This document shows, one piece after another, positions 44,541 to 54,282 of a stretch of DNA of 64,000 bases. Each line of letters starts with the position of its first letter. The first letter of the stretch is position 1. The notes under the pieces were generated by a model that made no database searches, was not told the origin of the DNA, and saw only the letters and a list, made by a program, of their open reading frames with translations. Source of the DNA: Paraburkholderia diazotrophica. GTDB lineage: Bacteria; Pseudomonadota; Gammaproteobacteria; Burkholderiales; Burkholderiaceae. The stretch is from NCBI RefSeq assembly GCF_900108945.1, contig NZ_FNYE01000009.1:1-64000 (forward strand), read 5' to 3'. A program made the translations under genes and the position numbers.

Positions 44541-45536
44541 ATGAGCGAGCAGACGCTTGATACATTCGACGTCGAACAGATGATTCCGGACTTCACTGCG
44601 CCGGCACTGGCGCAGTGCACGCCCGACCGGCAAATGGTCGATGCCGCCGAAATCAACACGCGGCACTGGACGAGCCACGTCGCGGGCCCGTTCGAAGCCG
44701 GGTCCGAAATCCACCTGCGCGAAACGTGCCGGATGTTTCGCGAGACATTCAATCCTTATCGGCCGTCGGTACTGGATTGGCCGAAGCTCGAGCCGGATGT
44801 GCTCGAGCGGATCGTCTCGCTGCCGATCTGGGACATCGCCGTGCAGACGGAAGGCAAGGCGCGACTGCGCATGGCAGCCTACGCCGCGACCATCGACGAA
44901 GCCGAGATGCGCAGTGCGCTCGCGTTGAACGCGTGGGAAGAAAACCGGCACAAGGAGGTCTTGTCGCGGATGGTCGCCGCGTATGGCATTACGCTTGCGA
45001 GCGAGGCGCCCTATGTATTCCCGAGAGACGCCGAATGGGCTTATCTCGTCACGGGCTATAGCGAATGCATCGACAGCTTTTTCGCATTCGGCCTGTTCAA
45101 GGTCGCGCATCGCTCCGGGCTCTTTCCACCTGAGCTGATCGACACATTCGAGCCCGTGATGCAGGAGGAGTGTCGTCATATTCTTCTGTTCGCGAACTGG
45201 GTGGCTTGGCATCGCGCGAGGCTGTCATGGTGGCAGCGCATCCGATTCGAGCTGAAGGTCGTCGCCGTATGGGTGTTTCTCGGCTGGGAGCGCATTGGCC
45301 TTGCGCGCACGATCGACGCGGAAGGAAACGAACAGAAGCAGGACAACAACTTCACGGTGAACGGCGCACAGGCCGTATCCGGCGCGGAAATCGACGTGCG
45401 TGAATTGATGATGTTGTGCCTCGAAGAGAATGACGAGCGGTTCTCGGGTTACGACGAGCGCCTGCTGCGTCCGGACACGATGCCGAAGCTCGTGCGCTTC
45501 GCATTGCGCTTCATGCGCGAGAAGAAAGTGAAATGA
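44541..45536 (+). CDS. Ferritin-like (diiron) domain protein
   Basis: 331 residues from ATG 44541, site GGTGGAGATCACC. Two E-x2-H helices, EENRHKEVLSRM and EECRHILLFANWVAWHRA, suggest a ferritin-like four-helix bundle. A later WWQRIRFELKVVAVWVFLGWERIGL segment is hydrophobic. No enzyme family was recognised. The stop overlaps the next start (ATGA), so it is translationally coupled to a glycosidase. Confidence 0.6.
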   Translation: MSEQTLDTFDVEQMIPDFTAPALAQCTPDRQMVDAAEINTRHWTSHVAGPFEAGSEIHLRETCRMFRETFNPYRPSVLDWPKLEPDVLERIVSLPIWDIAVQTEGKARLRMAAYAATIDEAEMRSALALNAWEENRHKEVLSRMVAAYGITLASEAPYVFPRDAEWAYLVTGYSECIDSFFAFGLFKVAHRSGLFPPELIDTFEPVMQEECRHILLFANWVAWHRARLSWWQRIRFELKVVAVWVFLGWERIGLARTIDAEGNEQKQDNNFTVNGAQAVSGAEIDVRELMMLCLEENDERFSGYDERLLRPDTMPKLVRFALRFMREKKVK

Positions 45537-47365
45537 ATATCGCGCACGTCTTTTCCTTTGCGAAGAACGGCGACGGTTTTTTGCTCGACGGCGAGCCGTT
45601 TCAGATCCGCAGCGGGGAAATGCATCCGGCGCGAATCCCCGTCGAATACTGGCGGCATCGCATTCGGATGGCCAAGGCGATGGGGATGAATTCCATCGCT
45701 GTGTACGTCATGTGGAATTACTACGAGCCGAGCGAGGGAGCATTCGACTTTCACACCGGCAATCGCGACATCGAGGCGTTCATTCGCCTCTGCCAGATCG
45801 AAGGCATGTGGGTGCTGTTCAGGCCCGGTCCATATGTTTGCGCCGAATGGGATCTCGGCGGAATTCCGTCGTATTTGCTGCGTTACCCGGATATCCAGTT
45901 GCGCACCGACTCGGCGAGTGATTCGCGCTATATGTCGGCTGTCGCACGTTATATCGATGAACTTGTCCCACGCGTGAAGCCGCTAATGGCAATACACGGC
46001 GGCCCGATTCTGATGATCCAGATCGAAAACGAATTTGGATCGTATGCGAGCAATGCCGCTTACCTCGAAGAAATCAGGCAGCTTTGGATTCGCGGCGGAA
46101 TTGAAGGCCCGTTCTATACGGAAGACGGTCTGGTCCAAGTCGAGCAGAACCGCAGCTATGTCGTCGATGGGGCGATCGCGTTGAGCAATGGCAACGCGGC
46201 GCAAATCGAAGCGGCGCGCAAGATGTTTCCCGCAGTGCCCATCATGGCGGGCGAGGTCTATCCGGGTTGGCTCACACATTGGGGTGACACTGCGCTGCAA
46301 GGCACGGCTGTCGATCTATCCGCGACGCTCGATGAGCTGATGCGAAAGAACTTCTCGTTCAACCTGTATGTGATTCACGGTGGCACGAGCTTTGGCTTCT
46401 ATGCCGGTGCAAATGTGGATGCCGATACGGGCGAATATCAGCCGGACATCACGAGCTACGACTATTCGGCGCCGATCAGCGAGCAAGGCGTGGCGACTGC
46501 GAAGTACATGAAGTATCGCGAGATCATTTCCAGATATCTGGCGACGCCACTTCCCGATGTACCCGATCCTGTCGCCACGCTCGCTATTGATAGTCGTTCT
46601 TTGGTTCCGCAGCGGTTCGCGTCCATCTGGGACAACCTTCCGTCTTCTCTGCCCGCCGGGCAGACCGTCGATCCGCAGCCGTTCGAAATGTATGGCCAGA
46701 TGTCCGGCTTCGTCGTCTACCGGAAGCGGCTTGAGCATTATCGAGGTGGCGTGCTGGATATCGGCGATGTTCACGACTATGCGTGCGTTTTCATCGGCGG
46801 CGAATATGTGGGCGGCGCGTCGCGTGCGCGCATGCCGAGAGATCGCGCGCAATCGCTGAATATCATGCATCGCAGTCCGCTTGCGCTTCCGTCGTCTGGA
46901 TCAAATGAGGCAGCGGTACTGGACCTACTCGTCGAAGGCATGGGGCGCGTGAATTACGGGCATACGATGATCGACCGCAAAGGACTTGTCGATCCTGTTA
47001 CGTTGCGCGACGAGTCCGGAGTGACTGAGGTTTTGACGGGGTGGGAAGTTTTCCTTCTTCCGATGAATGCGTCGTTTATCGAAGATCTTTGCCCTGTATG
47101 CACCGACCCGGACAGAGCCGGGCTATTCTTTCGCGCGGTGCTGTCGCTGGATACGGTGGGCGATGTGTATCTGGACATGAGCCAATGGACGAAAGGCGTG
47201 GTCTGGGTCAACGAACACAATCTCGGGCGATACTGGAATATCGGTCCACAGACGCGGCTCTATTGTCCCGCTCCGTGGCTCAAGCCCGGCGACAACACGA
47301 TTACCGTCTTCGATCTGCACCAGATGGAAGCTAAGCCGATTGATCTCGTGTCCACGCTGACGTAA
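45533..47365 (+). CDS. GH35 beta-galactosidase
   Basis: 610 residues. The GH35 N-terminal barrel is clear: FQIRSGEMHPARIP, EYWRHRIRMAKAMGMNSIAVYVMWNYYEP, FRPGPYVCAEWDLGGIP, acid/base Glu167 in IQIENEFGSY and nucleophile Glu241 in MAGEVYPGWL. No signal peptide, so cytoplasmic. It hydrolyses terminal beta-galactosides, such as plant-derived ones. Convergent, 3 bp apart, with the GH36-like gene. Confidence 0.93.
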   Translation: MNIAHVFSFAKNGDGFLLDGEPFQIRSGEMHPARIPVEYWRHRIRMAKAMGMNSIAVYVMWNYYEPSEGAFDFHTGNRDIEAFIRLCQIEGMWVLFRPGPYVCAEWDLGGIPSYLLRYPDIQLRTDSASDSRYMSAVARYIDELVPRVKPLMAIHGGPILMIQIENEFGSYASNAAYLEEIRQLWIRGGIEGPFYTEDGLVQVEQNRSYVVDGAIALSNGNAAQIEAARKMFPAVPIMAGEVYPGWLTHWGDTALQGTAVDLSATLDELMRKNFSFNLYVIHGGTSFGFYAGANVDADTGEYQPDITSYDYSAPISEQGVATAKYMKYREIISRYLATPLPDVPDPVATLAIDSRSLVPQRFASIWDNLPSSLPAGQTVDPQPFEMYGQMSGFVVYRKRLEHYRGGVLDIGDVHDYACVFIGGEYVGGASRARMPRDRAQSLNIMHRSPLALPSSGSNEAAVLDLLVEGMGRVNYGHTMIDRKGLVDPVTLRDESGVTEVLTGWEVFLLPMNASFIEDLCPVCTDPDRAGLFFRAVLSLDTVGDVYLDMSQWTKGVVWVNEHNLGRYWNIGPQTRLYCPAPWLKPGDNTITVFDLHQMEAKPIDLVSTLT

Positions 47366-47368
47366 GCA

Positions 47369-49333
47369 TTACGGGTGATAACTCAACTCAAGCGTCAGTA
47401 CCTGTAACGGATCGAGTCGAATCGCCTGAGGATGGCCAACGTCCCATAGAAGTGGAAAATTCGCTGGCGGTTCGATAAACGGAAAGCGTGCACTGAATCC
47501 GCCCGTCATGCCGTCCGGCAGTTCGAGATGCTCTCTCAGGTCGAGCGAAAAGCTTTGTACGCGATGACTCGGATTGCGCAGCGTGACGATTGCTTTAGAG
47601 GGCGTCCACGCGGCCCAACCGTAAACCTTGAGTTGATCCGGCGCGCCGCCGATCCAATGGGAGTCGCGAAGTACATCGGCATTGGCGCGCGCCCATCTTG
47701 AGGCCTCCGCGAGAACGTCCCAATCGCGTTCCTTTAGCAGCGACGGCGTCACATAAAGCTCTTGCAACTGCGTGCCGCTGCCGAAGTACGAACGCACTTC
47801 GCTCGCGAACGCATGCGCGGGATCGGCGTTGAGCCGCGTATTTTCCTGCGCGTAAATGATGCCGTGAAGCATCAGCGAATTGAGCGGAAAGAGCGGACTC
47901 TTGCAAACGACATTGCGATAGGTCTGGGTGTCACGATAGGTGATCCATTGTTCGCGATCGCTGCCCGTGCCGGTAAAGCCATAATCAGCGCCATCACGCC
48001 AGATCGAATCGACATAGCGCAGCCAGAATGGCGATGGCAGCGTCCCCGTGGACAGATTGACGAAGACATCGTGCTTCGTACGACGGATATCGTCGATAAG
48101 TTCTATCGCGGCATCCCAATCGCTGTTGAAGCGGCTGCCGGGCACGACGACGTTTGCGTTGCCCGTGCCGTCGAGCTTGAAGTAATTGACGCCGTGTCGC
48201 GTCAGCAGGTCCATTGCGGCTTCGTGAAAGCGCTGAAAGTACCTGGGACCGGAGAGCGCGAATCCGTCGCCGACGGTCTCGTATCTGGCTGTACGTCCGC
48301 GCGTCACGCGTTCTTGTCGAGGCGGCCCGTAGCCGCCCCACGGCGAAAGCCACACGCCTGGCGCTGCGCCATAGCGCGCGGCGGCATGCTTCAAGGGCAC
48401 GAAACCGTCGGGGAAAGCGCGATTGAATCGCCAGGCGCCGCTGTAATCATCCCATCCATCGTCGAACAGGTATGAATCGAGTTGTACGCCGCGCTTTTCA
48501 TGAAGTTCGCGGCCTACCGCGTGAATGCGTTCTATCGCTTGATCCTGCGTATAGGCGGTCAGAAAGCCGATGTCGTACCAGGAGTTGTAGTGAAGAAACG
48601 CACGATATGGGTGCGCTCTCTCTTGCTCGACATAGGCGGCGAAATCGCGGCGCAATTGACCTTCGCGAAACACGCCTGCCACGGCTGAATAAGCGAGGGT
48701 CTTGCCTTTTTCGAGCGGCAATTCGCGCGTGACCGTGAATCGGGCAATGCCGCCCCGCACTTCGCTTTCGGCCATCGGAAGCTCGAAACCGAGATAGACG
48801 TTGCCCTCGACGATGGGCACCGCTTTTAGTTCGCCAATCTTTCGTGCGAAAGGCGCGTGCGTCTGCAATAGCGAAACGGAGACAATGCGCTCGGCCTGCG
48901 CGAGTGCGGTAATCGACAGAAGCTGCCGCAAATAAGGCGAGTTCTCGCGCTGCTCGATACCCCATTCGACCCGCAGACGTCGCTGCCTGTCGCACAGTAT
49001 GGCGATCACGCGTCGGCCGGCGCTGCGCTCCGCTTTTCGCAATGCTTCGGCGTTGGCTATCAGTACTTCTTCGCGCAACGGCTCGATCAGCTGCAATTCG
49101 TCGATGCCGAGCGTGTGTCCGTCAGTGCATTCATCAGCCAGTGCCATCGCAAACGGCGCACTGACCGAAAGTGTTTGCGCATGCACGCGATCGACGATGC
49201 GAAATCCGCCGAGCGATCGATCTGCAATCATCCATGTCAGCGCGATGGCCGAATTGCCGAACACGCATTCGCTGCCATTCGACTGAAAGACGGGCACGCC
49301 CGGACTATCAAGTGCAAAGCGATTCGCAAGCAT
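47369..49333 (-). CDS. GH36-type alpha-galactosidase-like glycosidase
   Basis: 654 residues. N-terminal beta domain, then a barrel with HYNSWYDIGF, LDSYLFDDGWDD and NYFKLDGTGNAN, the nucleophile-Asp (KLDG) pattern of clan GH-D (GH27/GH36); a candidate acid Asp is in VDSIWRDGADY. No signal peptide seen. Substrate may be alpha-galactosides or alpha-N-acetylgalactosaminides. It faces the GH35 gene tail to tail. Confidence 0.8.
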   Translation of the reverse strand: MLANRFALDSPGVPVFQSNGSECVFGNSAIALTWMIADRSLGGFRIVDRVHAQTLSVSAPFAMALADECTDGHTLGIDELQLIEPLREEVLIANAEALRKAERSAGRRVIAILCDRQRRLRVEWGIEQRENSPYLRQLLSITALAQAERIVSVSLLQTHAPFARKIGELKAVPIVEGNVYLGFELPMAESEVRGGIARFTVTRELPLEKGKTLAYSAVAGVFREGQLRRDFAAYVEQERAHPYRAFLHYNSWYDIGFLTAYTQDQAIERIHAVGRELHEKRGVQLDSYLFDDGWDDYSGAWRFNRAFPDGFVPLKHAAARYGAAPGVWLSPWGGYGPPRQERVTRGRTARYETVGDGFALSGPRYFQRFHEAAMDLLTRHGVNYFKLDGTGNANVVVPGSRFNSDWDAAIELIDDIRRTKHDVFVNLSTGTLPSPFWLRYVDSIWRDGADYGFTGTGSDREQWITYRDTQTYRNVVCKSPLFPLNSLMLHGIIYAQENTRLNADPAHAFASEVRSYFGSGTQLQELYVTPSLLKERDWDVLAEASRWARANADVLRDSHWIGGAPDQLKVYGWAAWTPSKAIVTLRNPSHRVQSFSLDLREHLELPDGMTGGFSARFPFIEPPANFPLLWDVGHPQAIRLDPLQVLTLELSYHP

Positions 49334-49345
49334 GAGAACCGTCCG

Positions 49346-49660
49346 TCACTTCACGGTCTGGATGACCTCGAATCCCTCGAATTCCGGATGACCCAGGTAA
49401 AGCGCGCGCGTTTCATTTCCGGCGTTCCGATGCGCGGCGCGAAAGGCTTCGGACTGCGTCCACGCCTCGAAGGCCGCGCGATTCGCCCAGATCGTATGGC
49501 TCGAATACAGCACGTGATCGTCGCGTTGCGGGCCTTTCAGAAGATGGAACTCGATGAAACCGGGGACGTCCTTGAGGTGTGTGTCGCGCGTCGTCCACAC
49601 TTCCTCGAACGTCTTTTCCGAGCCCGGCGCCACCTTGAACCGGTTCATGGCAATGAACAT
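49346..49660 (-). CDS. ABM-fold monooxygenase (HmoA/IsdG-like)
   Basis: 104 residues, site GGGAG before ATG 49660. NRFKVAPGSEKTFEEVW start, then FIEFHLLKGP and a VLYSSHTIWANRAAFEAWTQSEAFRAAH helix, as in heme-degrading HmoA-like and antibiotic-biosynthesis monooxygenases. Function uncertain: heme degradation or quinol oxidation. It precedes the GH36-like gene by 12 bp. Confidence 0.82.
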   Translation of the reverse strand: MFIAMNRFKVAPGSEKTFEEVWTTRDTHLKDVPGFIEFHLLKGPQRDDHVLYSSHTIWANRAAFEAWTQSEAFRAAHRNAGNETRALYLGHPEFEGFEVIQTVK

Positions 49661-49762
49661 GACTTCGCTCCCGAGTAATGACGATGTTCGGTGAATCGGT
49701 TGATTTGCACGAGGAACATCGAAAGTCTACGGACGAAGTATAGGCACAACCCGGCACGCGCG

Positions 49763-51019
49763 TTATCGTCCGCGTGCCCACTGAGCGAACGCAGCACACC
49801 CGACGAGCAGCGAGCCGGTTGCGAAGAACACCGAATGCAGTCCGAGATGCACGGCAATCTGACCGCCGATCACCGGGCCGAGTACTTGTCCGCTGAATTG
49901 CGCGGACTGCAGATAGCCGAGCATTTGACCCGTCTTGCTCTCGTCGACGGCGTGCCGCGCGAGCTTCGCGATGGCGGGCAACAGCCCCGCAAGCGACATG
50001 CCCATCAGCGCTCGCAATGCTGCGAGTTGCCACCATTGATTGACGAACGCTTGCGGAATCATCAGCAGGCCCGTCGCCACGAGACAACCGACAATCACGT
50101 TCCATGCGCCGATGCGATCCGCGAGCGCGCCGAGGCGCGCCGCCGTCAACATGCTGCCGAACGCGGAGCATGCCATCACGACGCCTGCGATGCGGGCCAG
50201 TCGATCCAGCTCCACGCCGAGGCTGCCGACATATACGGTGATCACGGGCTCGATCGACATGTTGGCGAGCAGGACCATCATTGCCGTCGCGAGCAGTGCG
50301 CCAATCACCGCGTATCGCGTGCGTGACGCATGGGTCGAGGCGGCGACGCTCGCGCCGCGCTTCGCATCGGTGTCGGGCTGGAAGTCTTCTTTGACGACGA
50401 AGATCGTGAGCAGCGCGGCCACGGCGATCACCGCAGCGCCCGCGAAGAACGTGCCGCGAATGCCGATCAGTCCGGGCAGCAAGCCGCCGATCAACGGTCC
50501 AACCAGATTGCCGGCGAGCGCGCCCGTCGACAGCAGACCCAGCGCCCATCCGGCGCGCTCGCGCGGCGCCTGCGTGCCGACCATCACGGTCGATGCCGAT
50601 GCATAGCCGCCAACGAGCCCCGCAATCAGCCGCAACCCGACCAGTTCGTAGACGTTGTGCGCGATGCCGATCAGCGACATCACGACGGCCATGCCGACGG
50701 CTGCGCGAATCAGCATCGGTTTGCGACCATAGCGGTCGGCGAGCCTGCCCCAGATGGGCGCCGTCACGGCCGTTCCAAGAAACGTCGCGCCGAACGCGAC
50801 GCCTGACCACTGGATGACATCCGCCTGCGATTCGACGCCGAGCTGCTTTACGTAGAGCGGCAAAAACGGCAGCAGCATGCTGAGACTGACCAGCGTCGTG
50901 AACGAACCGAATACGCAGATAAACAGATTGCGTTTCCAGTATCTGTCGTTGCGTTGTGCGTAGCTGAGCGCGAAAGTTTCGGGTGTTTCGCGCATATCAA
51001 ATGTAGTGGGCTGGCTCAT
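49763..51019 (-). CDS. MFS transporter
   Basis: 418 residues, 12 predicted helices. The MFS loop motif GRLADRYGRKPML lies between TM2 and TM3, with PLIGGLLPGLIG mid-protein and LGPVIGG late. Drug-efflux (DHA1)-type character, substrate unknown. ATG 51019 preceded by AAGGATACCCGG. It follows the second MFS gene by 12 bp in a run of minus-strand genes starting with an SDR. Confidence 0.88.
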   Translation of the reverse strand: MSQPTTFDMRETPETFALSYAQRNDRYWKRNLFICVFGSFTTLVSLSMLLPFLPLYVKQLGVESQADVIQWSGVAFGATFLGTAVTAPIWGRLADRYGRKPMLIRAAVGMAVVMSLIGIAHNVYELVGLRLIAGLVGGYASASTVMVGTQAPRERAGWALGLLSTGALAGNLVGPLIGGLLPGLIGIRGTFFAGAAVIAVAALLTIFVVKEDFQPDTDAKRGASVAASTHASRTRYAVIGALLATAMMVLLANMSIEPVITVYVGSLGVELDRLARIAGVVMACSAFGSMLTAARLGALADRIGAWNVIVGCLVATGLLMIPQAFVNQWWQLAALRALMGMSLAGLLPAIAKLARHAVDESKTGQMLGYLQSAQFSGQVLGPVIGGQIAVHLGLHSVFFATGSLLVGCAAFAQWARGR

Positions 51020-51031
51020 GCCGGGTATCCT

Positions 51032-52285
51032 TCAATGACGCGTTTGTTGCTGTGTTTGTTGCTGCGTTTGTTGCCGCATTTGGCCGCGCAGTGCGGTCAA
51101 CAGATCGATGCCCAGCGCGAGTGCGATCGATGTGGCGCCGATCGCGAAGAGCATCCGGTAATTGCTGCCGCTTCGCGTGAAGAGAAACGACAGCCCGTAT
51201 GCAGCGCTGGCCTGCAAGATCGCGAAGCCTGTGGTTGCTGTGCTCCATGCGCCTTTTTGCATCGACGGATGGTGTGCGAGCAGTTCGTTGACGCGGCCAA
51301 GCGCGAGCGGCACGATGCCCGGCACGGCGGCGCCCATCAGTACGCTCGATGCGATCAGCGCAGTGGGCTCTGCGCTGATCAACGGCAACAGCACGGCGAC
51401 GATCTGGATCGCGAAGCCCACGCGCAGCGCCGGACCAAAGCCCGTGCGGTCCGCGAGGTGGCCGCTCAGCAACGGACCGGCAATCGCGCCAAGACCGAAC
51501 AGCACCCAATATTGCGCGCCCGTATCGAGGCCTTTTCCGAGTCCGCGCGATACGAAGTCGACCAGAAACAGCATGTGCGGAACGAGACCGACCGCGTTCA
51601 GCGCGTACCCGGCATACAGCGCGCGCAGCGTGAAGCGCGATTGCTTCGCGTGCGTTGCGTGTGCGTGATGTGTCTGTGAATGATGAGCGGGTGTGTCCTG
51701 CTTCGGCCACCCGTTCCATGCAGAGATCGTCAACAGCAGCGCGATCACGCCGAGTCCGAGCCACGTCTCCTTGACGCCCTCGCGCAGCAGCAGCGGCACG
51801 ATCGTGCCCGAAGCGGCGATGCCAAGGCCGATGCCCGCGAAGATCGCGCCGCTCACGAGCCCTCGGCGCGCAGGCGGCACATGCGCGAGGATGGTCGGCG
51901 CGGCCAGCACCATCAGTGCGCCGCCCGAGAGCCCCGATGCGAAGCGCCACACGAAGAACCACAGGAACGACAGCGGGAATGCGCAGGCGACGAATGCAAC
52001 CGTTGCGAGCAGCATCATCGCGCGCAGCACGTAAGTGGTGCTCGCGCGCTTCGCGAGGTAGCCGCCGAGCAACGCGCCCGCCAGATAGCCGCCCAGATTC
52101 GCTGCACCGAGATATGCGGCCGTCGATGCGGCGAACCAGTGTGCGTCGATGATCGCGGGCAAAAGCGGTGTGTAGGCAAAGCGCGCAAGGCCGATGCCGA
52201 CGAGACTCGCGCTCGCTCCCGACACAGTGCCGCGCCATACGCTGAATGCGGGCCGTGTCGATGCGTTCAGAACTGCGGGCTGCAT
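51032..52285 (-). CDS. MFS transporter, YbfB/YjiJ family
   Basis: 417 residues from ATG 52285 (GGAGAAAACA site). N-terminal SLVGIGLARFAYTPLLPAII is the YbfB/YjiJ family start, followed by AANLGGYLAGALLGGYLAKR. Ends in a hydrophilic Gln-rich tail (QMRQQTQQQTQQQTRH) encoded by 12-bp repeats. Substrate unknown. Between the SDR and the other MFS gene. Confidence 0.87.
   Translation of the reverse strand: MQPAVLNASTRPAFSVWRGTVSGASASLVGIGLARFAYTPLLPAIIDAHWFAASTAAYLGAANLGGYLAGALLGGYLAKRASTTYVLRAMMLLATVAFVACAFPLSFLWFFVWRFASGLSGGALMVLAAPTILAHVPPARRGLVSGAIFAGIGLGIAASGTIVPLLLREGVKETWLGLGVIALLLTISAWNGWPKQDTPAHHSQTHHAHATHAKQSRFTLRALYAGYALNAVGLVPHMLFLVDFVSRGLGKGLDTGAQYWVLFGLGAIAGPLLSGHLADRTGFGPALRVGFAIQIVAVLLPLISAEPTALIASSVLMGAAVPGIVPLALGRVNELLAHHPSMQKGAWSTATTGFAILQASAAYGLSFLFTRSGSNYRMLFAIGATSIALALGIDLLTALRGQMRQQTQQQTQQQTRH
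51039..51074. repeat. 12-bp tandem repeat in MFS C-terminus
   Basis: Three copies of YGYGTTTGTTGC at 51039-51050, 51051-51062 and 51063-51074, encoding Gln-Gln-Thr-Gln units on the minus strand. In frame, so copy-number change would only alter tail length. Confidence 0.8.
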
Positions 52286-52362
52286 TGTTTTCTCCGTGCT
52301 TCCTGGTACTTCCCAGTGCGAATACGAAATGGCGTGTGGCTGATGCAATGAAAAGAATCGAC

Positions 52363-53073
52363 TCACGCTCCGACGTTGCTGCCGCCATCCACGTGCAGGA
52401 TCTCGCCCGTCACGAAGGCCGCCGATTCCAGATACAGCACTGCTTCGGCGATATCGGCCGCTTCGCCGAGATGCCCTAGCGGAAGCGATCGCGCGAGCGC
52501 GTGATGCTTGTCGCGCGGATGCATCGGCGTCTTGATGATGCCGGGCGCGACGGCGTTCACGCGAATGCCACGCGACGCGTATTCGATCGACAGCGAGCGC
52601 GTCACGGCATTCAGGCCGCCCTTCGTCAGCGCGGCCATTGCAGCGGGCCGCGCGGCGAGCGGGCGATCGACGAGGCTCGCCGTGATGTTGACGACGTGAC
52701 CGCTGCGCTTCCTGCTCATCTCGACGAGCGCGCGCTGCGTGATGTGAAAGAAGCCGTGTACGTTGATCGACATGACGGCTTCATAGTCTTCGGGTGTGTA
52801 CGCTTCGAAAGGCTTCGCAACGAAGATGCCCGCGTTGTTGATCAGCGTATCGATACGGCCAAAGCGTTCGAGCGCGACGGCGATCACTTTTTGCGCGGTC
52901 TCAGGGTCCGCGATATTGCCTTGCACGATGGCGATATCCGGATCGTCGCTTGCGCGAATCGTGCGCGACGTCGCAACGACGCGATAGTTGCGGTCGCGAA
53001 ACGCGTCCACCAGTGCCGCGCCGATGCCTTGCGACGCGCCCGTGACGATCACCACTTTCTGTTCGGCACCCAT
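52363..53073 (-). CDS. Short-chain dehydrogenase/reductase
   Basis: 236 residues from ATG 53073, site AAGGAGCAGGTC. Cofactor motif TGASQGIGAALV, NNAG and an NVHGFFHITQ helix; the catalytic Ser is in NITASLVD, but the usual Tyr-x3-Lys position reads AAMAALTKGG, with Met/Ala in place of Tyr while Lys is kept. The C-terminus DGGSNVGA is standard. Substrate unknown; loss of the Tyr may reduce or change activity. Downstream of the LysR gene at 53202. Confidence 0.85.
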   Translation of the reverse strand: MGAEQKVVIVTGASQGIGAALVDAFRDRNYRVVATSRTIRASDDPDIAIVQGNIADPETAQKVIAVALERFGRIDTLINNAGIFVAKPFEAYTPEDYEAVMSINVHGFFHITQRALVEMSRKRSGHVVNITASLVDRPLAARPAAMAALTKGGLNAVTRSLSIEYASRGIRVNAVAPGIIKTPMHPRDKHHALARSLPLGHLGEAADIAEAVLYLESAAFVTGEILHVDGGSNVGA

Positions 53074-53201
53074 GACCTGCTCCTTGAACGGATCGGGCCG
53101 CGCATGGCCCGTTTCATGGAGCAAGTCTAGATTCAACCGGTCATAGAGAGAATCAACGCAGTGCGGCAGACATTCTTCCGCCAAGCGGTTCAATGGATGG
53201 G

Positions 53202-54128
53202 TCAGCGCGCGTCGGTGATGCGCTGCAGCTGCTTGAACTGCCGGCGCAGACGCGGCGCGGCGAAGTCGACGAACGCGCGCACCTTCGGCACCGACAGCCG
53301 GCCATGCGGCGTGAGGAGATGAACGGGCAACGGCGCGTGTTCGCTGTCGCGCAGGACGATTGCGAGCTTGCCGTCCTTCACCTGCTGCGCGACGTGATAG
53401 GAAAACACGCGCGTGACGCCGCGCCCTTCGACGGCAGAGGACACGGCTGCATCGATGCTGTTGACGATCAGGCGTGGCGAGAAGCGCACGACCTGCGCAA
53501 CGCTCGAGCCTTCTGCTGGCGGGAAGCTCCACGAGTCGAGACCGAAGTGCGTCATCGAGATGATCGGGTGTTGCTCGAGGTCGCCGGGTTCACGAATCTT
53601 CGGGTGTGTCGCGAGATAGCGCGGCGACGCCGTCACGACGCGCCGCACTTCGCCGACAGGGATCGCGATCAGCGTCGAATCGGGCAGATGCGCGATGCGC
53701 AGCGCGACGTCGATGCCCTCGTCGATCAGGCTGACGGGACGGTCGAGCATATGCAGCCGGACGGAGACGGCAGGGTATTGATCGATGAAGGCGTCGAGGA
53801 TGGGCCGCAGCAGGTCCTGGCCAGCAGCAACAGGTGCCGTGACCGTGAGCAGGCCGCGTGGCGCGGCGCGCTCGCTTGCCACCAGCAGGTCGGCTTCTTC
53901 GAGATCGGTCAGGATGCGCCGGCATGCAGCGGCGTAGCGCTCGCCCGCTTCGCTGAGCTTGATGGTGCGCGTCGTGCGATGCAGAAGCGGCGACCCGACA
54001 TGCTCTTCGAGAAATGCAATGGCGCGGCTCACGGCAGCGGGCGAACGGCCGAGGCGCCGGCTCGCGCCCGCAAGGCTCCCTTCATCCAGCGTCGCGACGA
54101 ACACTTTCATTGCATCGATCCGGTCCAT
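53202..54128 (-). CDS. LysR-family regulator, CrgA-like
   Basis: 308 residues. MDRIDAMKVFVATLDEGSLAGASRRLGRSPAAVSRAIAFLEEHVGSPLLHRTTR winged helix, then RGLLTVTAPVAAGQ and the effector domain of the CrgA/YhjC branch. Same strand as the SDR and MFS genes (128-bp gap), which it may control. Confidence 0.9.
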   Translation of the reverse strand: MDRIDAMKVFVATLDEGSLAGASRRLGRSPAAVSRAIAFLEEHVGSPLLHRTTRTIKLSEAGERYAAACRRILTDLEEADLLVASERAAPRGLLTVTAPVAAGQDLLRPILDAFIDQYPAVSVRLHMLDRPVSLIDEGIDVALRIAHLPDSTLIAIPVGEVRRVVTASPRYLATHPKIREPGDLEQHPIISMTHFGLDSWSFPPAEGSSVAQVVRFSPRLIVNSIDAAVSSAVEGRGVTRVFSYHVAQQVKDGKLAIVLRDSEHAPLPVHLLTPHGRLSVPKVRAFVDFAAPRLRRQFKQLQRITDAR

Positions 54129-54204
54129 GGTGCATCGCTCACGAAGCGTCGGCGGGGCGACGTTGCCCGGAAGTGTACAGCGGCGTGTGTTCTCGCAATG
54201 CTAG

Positions 54205-54237
54205 AGAGCGGTCGTGATCCAGTCTGCTGACCGCTCT
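54205..54237. terminator. Perfect 9-bp hairpin past the Rieske gene
   Basis: AGAGCGGTC (54205-54213), 15-base loop, GACCGCTCT (54229-54237). It lies between the Rieske stop and the LysR start. Confidence 0.45.
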
Positions 54238-54282
54238 TGTACAAAAGGGTTAGCGCTATCGAAAGTCCAGTGTCGACGCTTC

